DNA from: Phytophthora hibernalis
Taxonomy: Eukaryota; Oomycota; Peronosporomycetes; Peronosporales; Peronosporaceae
DNA length: 64,000 bases
Assembly: GCA_012656075.1 (NCBI GenBank)
Contig: JAAKBF010000027.1
Location: 682,001-746,000 of the forward strand
Direction: 5' to 3'
Position 1 is the first letter of the stretch. The number at the start of each line of letters is the position of its first letter. Made by a program: the position numbers and the translations under genes. A model generated the notes under the pieces. The model ran no database searches. It was not told the DNA's origin and saw only the letters and a list, made by a program, of their open reading frames with translations. Positions 42,132-52,818 of this stretch are shown here, piece after piece.

Positions 42132-43583
42132 TCACCTCGTCACATTTTCCATCTCATCGTTAAACTGAACAATATCCATGATGAAAGAGGGCTTCCTCAG
42201 CAACCTCGTCAGACAGCTGACATCGATGCGCTTGACTTGTCTCAATAGCGGAGACTGCAAAATTCCAAAGTACTTGTCCTTTTCTCCTTGAGGAATATCC
42301 TCCTCTGGCAGATAAAAGATGTTGAAATAATCGAACGATCCAGAAAATTTTACGTGAACAATTTCAACAGTAGGGCAGGTTTCCACTCGATAAACGTTGT
42401 CGAACTTGTGCGCAGCTGGAACAAAGTTCACGACGAGCATTCGTCGAACGCCGAACTGTCTTTTGTATCCATTTGCTTGTGCCGCCGCCACGTTAATTTC
42501 ACTTTTTCAAGTAATTGGTTTACCTTCAGCTCGTACGCGAGCTTGTCTCCGTTGATGATAAGAATGTCTGCTCTGGTTTTGACATCTGCGGTTCTAACTT
42601 CAGGAAAAACCTATTTCGTTCGGTGTGTCTTTTTGAGAATATCACGAATCGCTGCATACACTTCGAAATGAAAACGGCTTCGCTTGGAGAACTGCGATTC
42701 TGTACGAGCAAATGTGCAATGGTGTTCGGGTCCACATAGGCGAGTGCAGCACATAAGAGCTGGACAGGATCCTCAGCAGCCACAGCTTTACAAATTTCTC
42801 GTGCAGGAAGCGCTTCAAGGCACACTCGCTTCATCATCGGAGAGACGATGACCAGCATAAATTTAACCCTGCTCTGCCCGATGTCAACTCGCCGCTCAGA
42901 CACAACTCCCATTCGCAGTAAGAGATGAGCATTTGTGTTCCTGGCCGTTAAATCCTCATTATTTCCAAGTATTTATTTGAGTAACCACCACTCTTCGTCG
43001 TTCAACTTCTGTAAATCTTGTTGAATACGAGCATAGGTGTGATTGAACATCTGCAAGTAAGCGTAATAGGGATGAAGTCACTTTCGGTCACTGGCCCAGT
43101 GAATGCAACGTATTTCTGGAATTTCGGTCTCTTGGGGAATGGTTGATCTTGTTGAGCGACGCTCATCAACGCAGATCGTTGACCAAGAACACTGGTATGC
43201 GACTCCCACAACCCCTCATGTACTTGTGCTTGCTCCAGAACCACCACCAGCACGTGAATCTGGTCGGTGGATGGCTGCTCCATACCCGTCAATACTTTCT
43301 GAAGGCCGGACTCCCCCTGTAGCTCTTCGTCTTCATTCGTTAGCGCTTTGACGGTAGCCGTTTTCCTGCCCTTCTTCAGCTCCTTCACGTCCTCACTCTC
43401 AGTCTTCAGCCACTCGGTTCCCTTCTTCGCCAGGAAGAGCTGCAGGTTCTTCGCAGGAATGGTGATGTCCTCGCTCTCGTCCTTCATCGCCTTCTTCAGG
43501 TCTCCCACCGACTCCCCCACATCGATGTCCACAGGAAACGCACTCCCAGTCGCTCCAACGACAGCACAAAAGAGCTTGACCAT
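42132..43583 (-). pseudogene. Crinkler (CRN) effector pseudogene
   Basis: The start at 43583 (MVKLFCAVVG) and the first 115 residues are typical of the CRN N-terminus: LFLAK at residues 49 to 53 and the closing HVLVVV block at about 110 to 115, which replaces the canonical HVLVVVP. CRN proteins of oomycetes enter plant-cell nuclei; the C-terminal domain decides activity. Downstream, frames 42912 to 42526 and 42491 to 42132 carry remnants of the C-terminal domain, including an ILIINGDKLAYELK block that resembles the PD-(D/E)xK nuclease fold. A frameshift near 43050, a stop near 42975 and another shift near 42510 break the gene, so it should not yield a full effector. No signal peptide is evident at the start. 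Confidence 0.85.
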
Positions 43584-43909
43584 CTTTTCTGGAATGAGAA
43601 GGAGAAAAATTGTAATCGTACTTAAACGATGAATGGTGTGGTCACATATACTTTTAATCGAAGAACTGTGCCTATTACATGTATTGTGCTTTGCAGTTTT
43701 TGGCACTTATAATAGCAACTCCTGCGATTTGTGTGCCTCATGAGAAGTACAAATCGTACACCAATACGAATAAAGATAATCCTTGCACGAGTTATATTAC
43801 TGATCTTAATAGAAATCATAGGTAGGAAAGGCAGCTCGTGGCCAATGAATACGAGATCGGCTGGCTTTGGCACTATTCAAAAGTGTCATTTTCCGTTTAA
43901 GTCTTGCAG

Positions 43910-44880
43910 CATGACGTACTCAAAGGACCTACGCTGGCGCGCAGTCGTGCTGTTTTTCGTCTACAACATCGAGATGTTGCAGATTGCTCATGTCCTCGGT
44001 GCATCGGTACGCTCCATCAAGCGTTGGAATCGCTTGTTTCAAAAGTTCGGCATGGTAACCGGCGCCCAACGCGAGAAGCGGGCATCGCGCTGGCCAGCAT
44101 CGGTCTATGCGTTCGTGATCAAGTACGTGGAGGACCACCCGTGCTTTTATCTCGAAGAGCTCCCAGATACACTTCGTAACAAGTTTTGAAATATCAAGAC
44201 GTCAACATCTACCATTTGCATAGCCCTTCAGTCTGATATGGGGCTGTCCAGGAAAGTACTGACGCGGAGTGCGCGGGAGGCTAAAGCAGATCAGGTTCAA
44301 GACTATATCAACAAGCTGAAGCCTTTCTACTCCATGCCCGAGCAAATGATTTTCTTAGACGAAACCGCCAAGGATAGTAGAGATGGTGTGCGTCGATACG
44401 CATGGTCGAAATGAAACACGCCTGCAATCGTCACGCTTCCTTTTGTACGCGGTGAGCGGGTCTCCGTTCTGGCGGCGATGTCAACGGACGGTTTTTATCG
44501 TGGGGGTGCACAACAGGAACATTTACGCGGCATGTATTTCACCAGACCTTCCACGACAAAATTTTGCCGTTCCTGAATCCGTGGCCACTTCCTCGCTCTA
44601 TCCTTGTACTGGATAATGCAAAAATCCATATGTACAAGGAATTAGAGGAAGCGGTGCACAGTGTTGGTGCTTTAACTTTCTTTCTGCCACCATATTGCCC
44701 CAACTCAATCCGATTGAAGTCGGGTTTTCACTGCTGAAGCGTTGGATCCAAAAGAATGCAAACACGGCGTTCGGATTCGCTCCAGAGGAGGTATTAGACT
44801 TGGCGATGTACGCTTGTACGTGCACGAAAGATGGAACACGTGGTATTTATAAGTATTGCGGGTATGCTCTCGACTCGTTG
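43910..44880 (+). pseudogene. IS630/Tc1-mariner-class (DDE_3) transposase
   Basis: Starts MTYSKDLRWRAVVLFFVYNI with a helix-turn-helix (IAHVLGASVRSIKRW), then DHPCFYLEELPDTL. After frame changes the DDE part is readable: MIFLDETAKDSRDGVRRYAW near 44345 to 44405 (first Asp), a VLDNAKIHMY-type block near 44605 (second Asp), and LPQLNPIEVGFSLLKRWIQ near 44695 to 44755 (third acidic residue, Glu). At least four frame breaks or stops are present. It lies between the CRN relic and the two-exon gene. Confidence 0.83.
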
Positions 44881-44922
44881 GCAATAGATATTAATGTAGC
44901 GGCCTCCACTCCAACATTAATA

Positions 44923-45822
44923 CTACAACTGGTGGTCTTCATCCTCCATATTTTGAGCTGGTAGATTAACAGGTATGTCGGAGTTGTGTGGGCGCCTAAG
45001 ATCGCAGTCAGGTAAACCGAGAATGTCTCGGAGATCATCTAGCGAGACCGAAATATTTATCTCACTTTCGTTGATGAGTATTCTCACGGTTCTAAACCGA
45101 CGATCCAGCCGTCGATGCTCTGCTTGCTGCTCGTGCGCCATCTCACGGCGAGCTTCGTCAACACTGCAGAGTTGTCGATATGTTGCATGCTCTGGGATTG
45201 TAGGCTGGGTTCCATCTGGCTCACGCGCATGTTGTGTTGCAAAGTAGCGTAGAGCCAAACTATTCGGCGCTAGCGGAGATTGGTTAGTATCAGCTAAGTG
45301 CTGTACAATCCGAGTCGATGCTTCATTAACCCGTGCAACTGTTGCCCGTCGAATTGAGTTGTGGATCTATCAATAATGCAAAAGCGTAACATTAGTATAA
45401 ATCCACAGCTCCGATAAATATGACAGCAGTACCTTCACAGCGTACACGAAAACCATTAGACTGAAATCTGCCAGCGAGACGTTTCTACGCTGAGCATTCC
45501 GCCAGGATTGCATAACTTTGGCAGCGAATGATTCAGCAGTGAGCTTGATGAACTCCCTTTGTTTCGTGTTGGTACCTGGTTTGAGGTAAATATCCTTCGC
45601 GGACCACGAAATTCCTTTTTGAGCACTTACGATCGCGTCCACTTTTGCATGTAAGACGGCGTAGCTTTCTGTAGATTGCAAACTCACTGAATGTGGCTGC
45701 TTGTGGACTGCTCGGACGTCATGTAATGCCTCGCCCAATTTGATGGTCAGCGTTACTTTGACCTCTTCGTCCCCAAAAATGTGTTGCACTGTGTTGGCGC
45801 GTGAGGTAGATTCGCTCTCCAT
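44923..45822 (-). CDS. Conserved-looking two-exon gene of unknown function
   Basis: Exon 1 is 45822 to 45433 (130 codons) and exon 2 is 45366 to 44923 (147 codons plus stop), giving 277 residues. The 66-base intron (45432 to 45367) has GTACTG donor, TACTAAT branch-like site and GATAG acceptor; the junction is in phase 0. The protein is helical and charged, with no signal peptide or membrane segment; the C-terminal third contains RREMAHEQQAEHRRLDRRFR followed by RTVRIL, probably a coiled coil or basic helix. I recall similar multicopy proteins in Phytophthora, but I cannot name the family. No frame break is seen, unlike neighbouring relics, so it may be active or recently duplicated. Confidence 0.6.
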
Positions 45823-46735
45823 CAGGTATAATCCCGAGTGAATCTACAATGGTCTTCACTCTCTCAAGTATCATAAGATCAAATCGACAAATTTATGTTT
45901 AGCTCAATCTCATTCGAAATTTATTTTTTCAACTTACCGTTGGTAGTCCGCTTTGCAACCTCGCGTCTTGTTCACATGGGCATCTATGTTGAGGAGGCTA
46001 ATGTCGTGCTACTGTGCCAGCCAGTAGGAGGTCAGCACGTTGGTCATCTGAGGCTAGTGCTTCTCGTTCTTGTTCATGTCATCTCAGCGCATTTAGTCCA
46101 CGCCCACCTATTAATACAAAATGTGTGCGAAGTAGGTGTACGCTAGTACATCGGTTATTAAAGTGTAAACAATACAGTACAGGCTTCACTCACCTGAGCA
46201 GCGCCTCTCCGTCGACATCGGGTAAGAACCTGCCAGTCTTCCTCCCTGCAATTTGGTTGGCCTGGATCCCCACTCGCATTTCGTGGTGCACTTGGCCAAT
46301 CTTCGAGTCCGGTCGGCCCAACTGCTAGTTCAGGGTTCACGGGCAGGTTGATGTGACACGGCACCTCGAGCTTGTTAACGAAGAAGTCGGTCGGGTGGTT
46401 ATAGTAGAGAATGAGCGACTCACTGAGTGGCTTCTAAGCGCGACGACGGCGACATGCCCCTGCAGGGACGCAAACAGCATCTTCCCGTCCTTCTACGAGT
46501 TGTCCACGAAGTCGAGTATCCCCTGGTGATGGAGGCGAGTCTGCCGATCGAACGGCGGTTCTAAGGAACGCGGCGTCTGCGTGAGGGAGCAGACTAACTG
46601 GCCCCACGCGTGTACGAAACCCAGTTGTTGAAATCACCAATCAAAATTCTTCACGATTTGTACGTAATCATGCACGAGTTAGTGCAGGGGTGAGGTGGAA
46701 TTAGTGCACTAAAAGGCAAGACAAAGTCCATGCAA
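45823..46735. other. No gene recognised; possible exon on minus strand
   Basis: A minus-strand frame ending near 46200 (ELAVGPTGLEDWPSAPRNA) runs into a good GTGAGT donor, but no convincing downstream exon was found. It may be a decayed part of the gene at 44923 to 45822 or unrelated. Confidence 0.35.
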
Positions 46736-46744
46736 AGCACAATA

Positions 46745-46935
46745 CACTCCGGGCCAAAAGTATACGAACACCCCTACTTTTGCTAATAACTCAGCCTCTA
46801 GATGGAGTTGAGAAGTGTGCTTTAGACATGGTGTGTGGAACACGGTAATCATCAGTCGTTATGGGCTAATACTCACATACAAAAAACCGTTTTGGCAGGT
46901 GGCCAAAATATACGAACTCTGTACTAATTGAAACT
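46745..46935. repeat. Terminal region of pogo-like transposon with GGCCAAAA-TATACGAAC repeats
   Basis: GGCCAAAAGTATACGAACACCCC (46753) and GGCCAAAATATACGAACTC (46903) are near-identical direct copies about 150 bases apart just upstream of the transposase. Such A/T-rich TATACGAAC motifs are usual near the ends of pogo/mariner-class elements. A matching inverted copy downstream was not found before 48060. Confidence 0.55.
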
Positions 46936-46950
46936 GGCTCAAAATGATAT

Positions 46951-47803
46951 TTGTTTTTTTATAATACGGTGTTTAGGCATGGGTTTTCAACGCAGCCACA
47001 ACATTCGAAGGAAAACGAAGCTGTACTACAGCAGACGCATTTAGAATTTGCAATCAAGTTTTGGAGCGAATACAGCCATTTTCCGGATAGTGCTATCTAC
47101 AACGTCGACGAAACGGCCATTTATTTCGACACTCCACCCCACAAAATATGGGCCCTCAAGGGGAGGCGTGGATCACCAAAAGTCAAGCATATGCAGAAGA
47201 ATTCTGGAAGACTCACAGCTGTGCTCACCATTCGGGCTGACGGTACGTTCATTTATTTTACATTTAATTTACTGTATAGTAACGTTATTTGATTTAGGAA
47301 AAAAACTGCCAATACTCTTCATTCTGCGAGGAATACCTGGCGGCACTGTGGAGACAAATGAGTTGCCAACATATCCAGATGGACATGTTTATACAGTCCA
47401 AGAACATGGATGGATGGACGCAACTGTTTGGGAGTTTTATATTGAAAGTTTGCTTAAATTTGAAATAGATTCTCCCTCTGTCCTCCTTCTCGATAACTTC
47501 GATTCCCATATATCGGAAGGAGGACAGAATGTGGTAGCGGAGGCTACCTCAGCACTAGTGTGCCCTGTTCCGCCAAACAGCACGTCTGTCTGTCAGCCTC
47601 TTGATGTTGGAGTTATGGGTCCCCTCAAGAAGACGCTGACAGGCGTATGGCTATCACAAAATATTAATGGTACACGCACCGCGCAGCAAAAGAGACTTGG
47701 CGCGATCAAGCGCACCATTACAGCATGGGAAGGCATCACAGAGCACTGTGTTGTGTGTAGCTTTGAAAAGGCAATTCCAAGATATCCTGAAGTCCAAGTA
47801 TAG
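46951..47803 (+). CDS. Pogo-like DDE_1 transposase with intron, N-terminus missing
   Basis: Exon 1 46951 to 47242 and exon 2 47298 to 47803 are joined across a 55-base intron (47243 to 47297; GTACGT...TTTAG) that preserves frame. The catalytic region is intact: YNVDETAIYFD (first Asp), VLLLDNFDSHIS (second Asp) and PPNSTSVCQPLDVGVMGPLK (third motif). About 260 residues remain. The N-terminal DNA-binding domain is absent because stops lie upstream, so the copy is a truncated transposase though its DDE part is unbroken. Confidence 0.78.
47243..47297 (+). other. Intron of the pogo-like transposase
   Basis: GTACGT donor and TTTAG acceptor. The joined codon is Gly and the frame continues through a conserved transposase block. 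Confidence 0.75.
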
Positions 47804-48079
47804 GATAAAAATGTTTTTTTCACCAATCACAAATAGCGAATCACTGATGGGTACGGATTTTTTGTCGAGATGCCCCGTTTACTTTGTATGGCGGATACAG
47901 TTCAGTGGGGGTACGGAATTTAACCGTCGTTGTCTGTACTACACAGGTTATACGGTATCCTTATGGCCAGTACCTACTGTAACGGGGTTTAAAAATGTGT
48001 CAAGATATGAACCCAGTCGATAAAGACCATTGCTAATATCTACAACACAGGATATAATGCACGGCTGCTAATAAACGCG

Positions 48080-48507
48080 CCGCAGGAGCGGCTGCGGAGT
48101 ACTCGATGAAGCTCCAGACAGCCGGCACGGATTATCGTCTGTTCCCGATCGTGCACGTCTCGAAGTTGAAGCTGTTCCGCGACTTTCCAGATCGGTCACA
48201 GGTAGAACTGACGGATCCCGACGCGGATCGACAAGATTTCGACGAGGTCCTGCTATCTGAAGACAGTTGGACACCGGATCTCGAGGACGGAGAGTATGAA
48301 GTGGAGAAGATCACCGACATGCGAACCGGTCATCGGACCAGATACGGGCGCACATATCGGGAGTTCTTGGCGCACTGGAAGGGATATGACGACCCGAGCT
48401 GGATCGACGAGGCCGATCTCAACTGTGGGGCGCTCCTGCACGAGTTCCTTCGCGATCGCGTAAATCGGAATCGTTTCGGAGCGATGCAATCTCACGAGGA
48501 GGAGTGA
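48080..48507 (+). pseudogene. E2 pol 3' end with chromodomain
   Basis: A 133-residue frame reads YRLFPIVHVSKLKLFRDFP, the block found at the end of gypsy integrases, then a chromodomain-like segment (YEVEKITDMRT, YREFLAHWKGYDDPSWIDEADL). The frame upstream is cut at about 48070 by unrelated sequence, so the protease, RT and most of integrase are missing. It lies 2.6 kb in front of the antisense gene start and 3.7 kb before the right LTR. Confidence 0.82.
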
Positions 48508-48905
48508 GATCGACTTCCTCGGGGCAGATAGGCTGCTCCGGGACGTAATCGGAAGACGGATCTGCAAGGAGGCTGCAGATCGGCGGAAAGGGATATTTGT
48601 ATGAGTTTTACAAATGCATGTATATGAGTCTTGGAAGTCTAGGCCGGATCCGCCTCACACGATGAGGTCGGAATCAGACACTGCTTAACCGAGCAACTAT
48701 GTCAAGAAGTTGGGGAAGACCAGACAGATCAGGGCTCAAGAAGAAAAGAACGTGTGGAATTGAAAAGTAAAGCTGTCGGATCTCAGACTACAACTCCGGA
48801 TGTCGAATGGCAACCGCCAGGAGGCGTAAGCAAATGGATCGAGGAAATCCCGATCGGTGGTGTCGAGGTCGTGCGAGATCGTGTGGGATCGACTGACGGG
48901 TGCGG
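48508..48905 (+). other. Spacer between E2 chromodomain and antisense gene end
   Basis: About 400 bases with no credible gene. It should contain the 3' ends of two converging transcripts: gag-pol on the plus strand and the antisense gene on the minus strand. Confidence 0.45.
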
Positions 48906-51541
48906 CTACGGGACAAACTTGTTCCGCAGGCGGTTGACTCGACGAGCAGGGTGTTCCTGAGGAAGATCGCGGAATTGGTTGCGCCAATGGTCAGCGTCGT
49001 GGCTTTCGTCCAGAGCCTCGAGTAGATCATCAGGTAGTGCTCGGTGGTTGGCAAGAGATGGTTGACCTGGGTACCAGGTCGTCTCAGGAGCTGTGGGCGG
49101 TATGTGAAGGATCAGCGGATCTAGCAGCAAATCCACATCAGACCAACCATCTCGCATCAGAGGTAACAGTTCGTCCAAGAGTTGACGCCAGTGTACACCT
49201 GCGTCGATCCGACACCGTCGGCGTCGGGCGTGATAATCCGCGAGGACAGGATCGGCGTCCATCTGCGCAGTCGTGATCGGCAGATAGTGGGTCATCTCCC
49301 AGAATGCTTGGAGATATTGCTCCTCGAACGCCAGATATGCCCGGACCCACTCGCCAAATGCAGTGCGGGCAGCCAGGTGTCGACGCACGTCGAAGGTCAC
49401 CGCGTCCACAGTATTTTCCATGACTTCCCATGGCGTGGAATTCATCAAAGCAGTGACGTTCGGGCCGGTGATAAGGGTGTCCAGATAACCAGTCCCAGGA
49501 GCAGGCCCACGAACTCCGCGCATACGCCTAGGGAAGTACCAGCCCGCTGGCATCGAGAAGTGATCGAGCGGTGTGCGGCGGATCATCCCGGTTAGCTGCA
49601 ACTGGTTCACGATCGCGGCCGACCAAGGCTCGACGTCAGCTTGATTAAAGTGGCGGGGACGATCGAATCCGGGATGAAAGTGGATAGATCGAACAGGGGC
49701 GGGGTCAGTCCGCCTTGAGGCCCTGGTGATGGTGGAGGATCCACCTGGCGATCCGCCTGGCGATCCGTCCGGCGACCCGCTCGGTGATCCAGAAGAAGAG
49801 GACTCGGGGCCATCGGAACCGGGGACTTCGATCAGATGAGAAGGCTCGCCTTCAGGCCCAGCGGTTCAGCGACGAGCTACAGAGCGAGATCGAGATAAAG
49901 CCGCTAAGGCCTGATCGTCGATCTCGTCTTCATCGTCCTTCCCTTCCTCCTCCTCCTGTTCGTCGGTGAGTGTTGCCTTTCCCCTCTCCTTTTCTTCGGT
50001 TGCCTCTTCTTCCTTTTCGGTGTCGCGTTTTTCGCCCGCGCCATGAGGTGGGACTGACTCCGGGGTTCCGAACAACTCGTAGTCGTCATCACCGCCGTCG
50101 TCTTGGATCTCCTCGACCAACTCTGGTTCTCCCTCGATCGACTCCGGTTCTTTGACGTCGGAACCGGGAGGTGTCGGTGATCGGCTGGCTGGATGTGCAG
50201 GGTGTTCACGCCTCTTGCGAGAGTCCGGCTGCTGCGATGGAGACGCCGATCGAACTCCGATCTCTCTTCCCCTGCAGATCGCGAGGCGACGAAGAAGGAG
50301 CCCGATCGCGGGGCGGTGAAGGAGAAGCAGACAGAGGCCAGACGCCACTTGGAGACCCGGCTAGATGGGCTGTGTGCCACAGATTGCGAAGTGCTGATCG
50401 TGGCCCCAGACCCATGAGATCGTTGATGTCTCGAAGTTGCCGATAGGCAGCCTGTTGATCGGCACTCTGGTTATCCAGGGCATGAGCGACCCGCTGAGCA
50501 TTGGCCAACTTCTGCTGCGCGTCGGTCAGTCCGTCCCTGTATAGCGATCAAGATCGACAAAGTCAGACCCGAAGAAAGGGACTACCAACGACAGAAAGGG
50601 TACGTACGCAGTCGAGCGGAGTCAGTTACTGCGACGTTACGATCGCGAGTGACGGCGGCGAGACCAGACCGACTTATGGCCTGTTCACGACGCAGATCCT
50701 CGTTCTCCGCACGGAGTTGATCGCGCGTTCTGGCAATTTGATCGAGGACCGATCGCATCACAACTGGGTCAGACCCATCAGAACGCAGAGTGGCAGGTGC
50801 TGTCGCAGGCTGGGCAGGCGCTGCGCTTGCATGGCGCAACCGAGCCTCCGCTCGTTGAAGCTCAAATCCTAGCCGCGACACCTCCGATCGAGCGTGATCA
50901 CGCTCCATCTCCGCTTGCTCTAGCTGAGTCCGGGCCGACTGCACTCGAGCATCCACTCCCACGCGATCGGACGGAGATCCGGCGGTCTGGGCTCGAGCCA
51001 ACTCGTCCTCTGCGCGACGAAACGCCCCTCGGTATCGGTCTAGACTGATCTGGAAGGAAGAAAGGTCGTCGCGAGCGAACAACAGCTCACGTTCATTGCA
51101 GTCGACTTGCGCTCGGAGATCGTCCACGGTGTCGGAGGCCAGATCGAGCTGGTAAGCCAGATCTCGGTTGGTCTCCTCCACACGAGCCAGCTCTTGCTGC
51201 ATACGAGCGAGACGGCGCTCCGATTCATGGAGATCGTCACTCTGTTGCTGGACTTGAAAGCGCAGATCTTGGAGTTCTGCCGACGCGGCGAAGCTAGCAG
51301 GCCCCTGCTGACGAGCGTCGATCTCGGCACGCAGACGTCGGATCTCTGCGTCTTGGCGGAGGTGCTCCAGACCTCGCAGTTCGTTGGACATCCGGGTCAT
51401 GGTTTGGTCTTGCCTCGCACGGTCTTGCAGCAGCTGATCTCGGGTGGTCCGAACCTGGCGGAGCTCCCCTTCCAGGAATGCAACCTGCCGTGGCGCACCT
51501 AATGCAGAACGAGCCGAGGCGACCGATCTGCGCGAAGCCAT
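48906..51541 (-). CDS. Antisense gene of E2: coiled coil, acidic middle, C-terminal domain; spliced
   Basis: Runs opposite to gag-pol between the chromodomain and the right LTR. Exon 1 (51541 to 50604, 312 codons) is an almost continuous coiled coil (LRAEIDARQQ, LRFQVQQQSDDLHESERRLA). A 67-base intron (50603 to 50537) with GTACCC donor, TCTGAC branch-like site and ATACAG acceptor keeps frame into exon 2 (ANAQRVAHALDNQ). One frame change or second intron lies between 50400 and 50210. The rest (50348 to 48906) is one phase broken by a single TGA at 49866: a highly acidic region (ELVEEIQDDGGDDD), a Ser/Gly-rich spacer, then a C-terminal domain with FWEMTHYLP and DVDLLLDPLILH. Total about 850 residues. 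No known family is recognised. E3 carries a homologue in the same position. Confidence 0.72.
50537..50603 (-). other. Intron in the E2 antisense gene
   Basis: On the minus strand it starts GTACCC, has GGGTCTGACTTTG as branch-like site and ends TATACAG, 67 bases. Removing it joins two frames in the correct phase, whereas retaining it meets a stop within eight codons. Confidence 0.75.
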
Positions 51542-51889
51542 GCCGGGAGAGGGTGATCGCTACCGAGGCGAGGTGTTGCTCGGAAGTCGCTCCGAAGTCT
51601 CAGATAGGTGATCGCTCATGAGGCGGCTTGGATAGCAGGAAGAAGATTGGCGAATGCGCGACCGAAGTTCAACCGCTGTACGGCCCCAACTTCGGACGAG
51701 GGGCGGTTGTGGCGAAGCGCCTAATAAGATTGGCGGACCGGCTATGAGAAAGACGGGGCGAAGATAAGAAAAGCACCACCGCCGATTCCGCTTAAGAAGC
51801 TTGGGTGTCTCACGGGGACTATGCGCTCACGTCATGGGTTGATGTCGAGGGGCGAGATCAAGTGAGACAAAGAAGATGGCACCGCAGAT

Positions 51890-52060
51890 GAGTCCAGATC
51901 GACTTCGATCGGTGCGTCGGAATCTCCCGATCGACGATCGTGGCTCGATCGCTGAGGTACCTCGATCGCCCCTCGATCGTGACATTTCGATCGCTCTCCG
52001 ATCGTAGCACCCCGATCGCTCTTCGATCGAGGATCCGCCGATCGACCAGCTGTTTCTCAA
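51890..52060. repeat. CGATCG-rich degenerate repeats upstream of the antisense gene
   Basis: The palindrome CGATCG or GATCG recurs about every 15 to 20 bases. It lies between the antisense start at 51541 and the right LTR, where the antisense promoter is expected. Confidence 0.6.
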
Positions 52061-52234
52061 GATTGGGCGAAGTCGACATCGACGAGTGTACGAAGGCACC
52101 GGGAAGGATGGGTAAGAGCGGCGGCAGGTGACACGCAAGGCATCTAGCGGTCGTTTAGTGGAGTTCAGACTAAGTGTTTGGCTGAGATAGACATAACTAT
52201 AAATCAGACTCGAATTTGCACTGAACATCGCAAG

Positions 52235-52818
52235 TGCCTTCCAGACGGGAAGAACATTGGCCCCATAAGATGTTTGCATACTAGCGTTAGTAGATCTAGT
52301 GTTGTAGCGTAAGGATCGGATTATACATTGGCCGACCTTCCTACACCTAAGTCTCTATCGTTCTAGTGCATACCTCGATCGACTGGACTACTGCTTGGCC
52401 GTCGATCGTCTTCAAACTCTCATCAACTCAAGTCCCGCTATTGGAAGCGGCAAGCACACAAAGGAAAGGAAAAGGAAAGGAAAGCAACGCCCACAAGGCA
52501 TCCCCAGGCTTCGGATCAAGTCCAAGCCCTCGATCGACTCTAGACAACCCCGATCGAGCCATATACTCGGCTGTAGCGTGAAGACTTCCGCGCTACTCCA
52601 CCCTGTCCCCGCGTCCCGCCAGGACGTTCAAGACTTCTCGTCACTGCACTCTTCGGAGTCCCGAGAGAACAGATCCAGCCCACCGACGGGTACACAAGGT
52701 GAGACCAAGTTCAGCAGATCACGGATCATCGGGGACCCCCTCCGTTAGTTGGTGTCTGGGCGCAGTGGGAAGTCGGATCTGGCCTTAACAAGATTTTGGC
52801 TGATCCCGCTACACCACA
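52235..52818 (+). repeat. Right LTR of element family E2
   Basis: 584 bases, same orientation and nearly the same sequence as 26382 to 26958. The copy contains small differences, such as an extra GGAAA unit and an extra CGATCG. It is not followed by a PBS, which agrees with a 3' LTR or a solo LTR. Confidence 0.9.

Noticed and set aside
47860..48060. Downstream inverted repeat of the pogo-like transposon
   Set aside because: I looked for the reverse complement of the TATACGAAC motif after the transposase and found no convincing copy before 48060.
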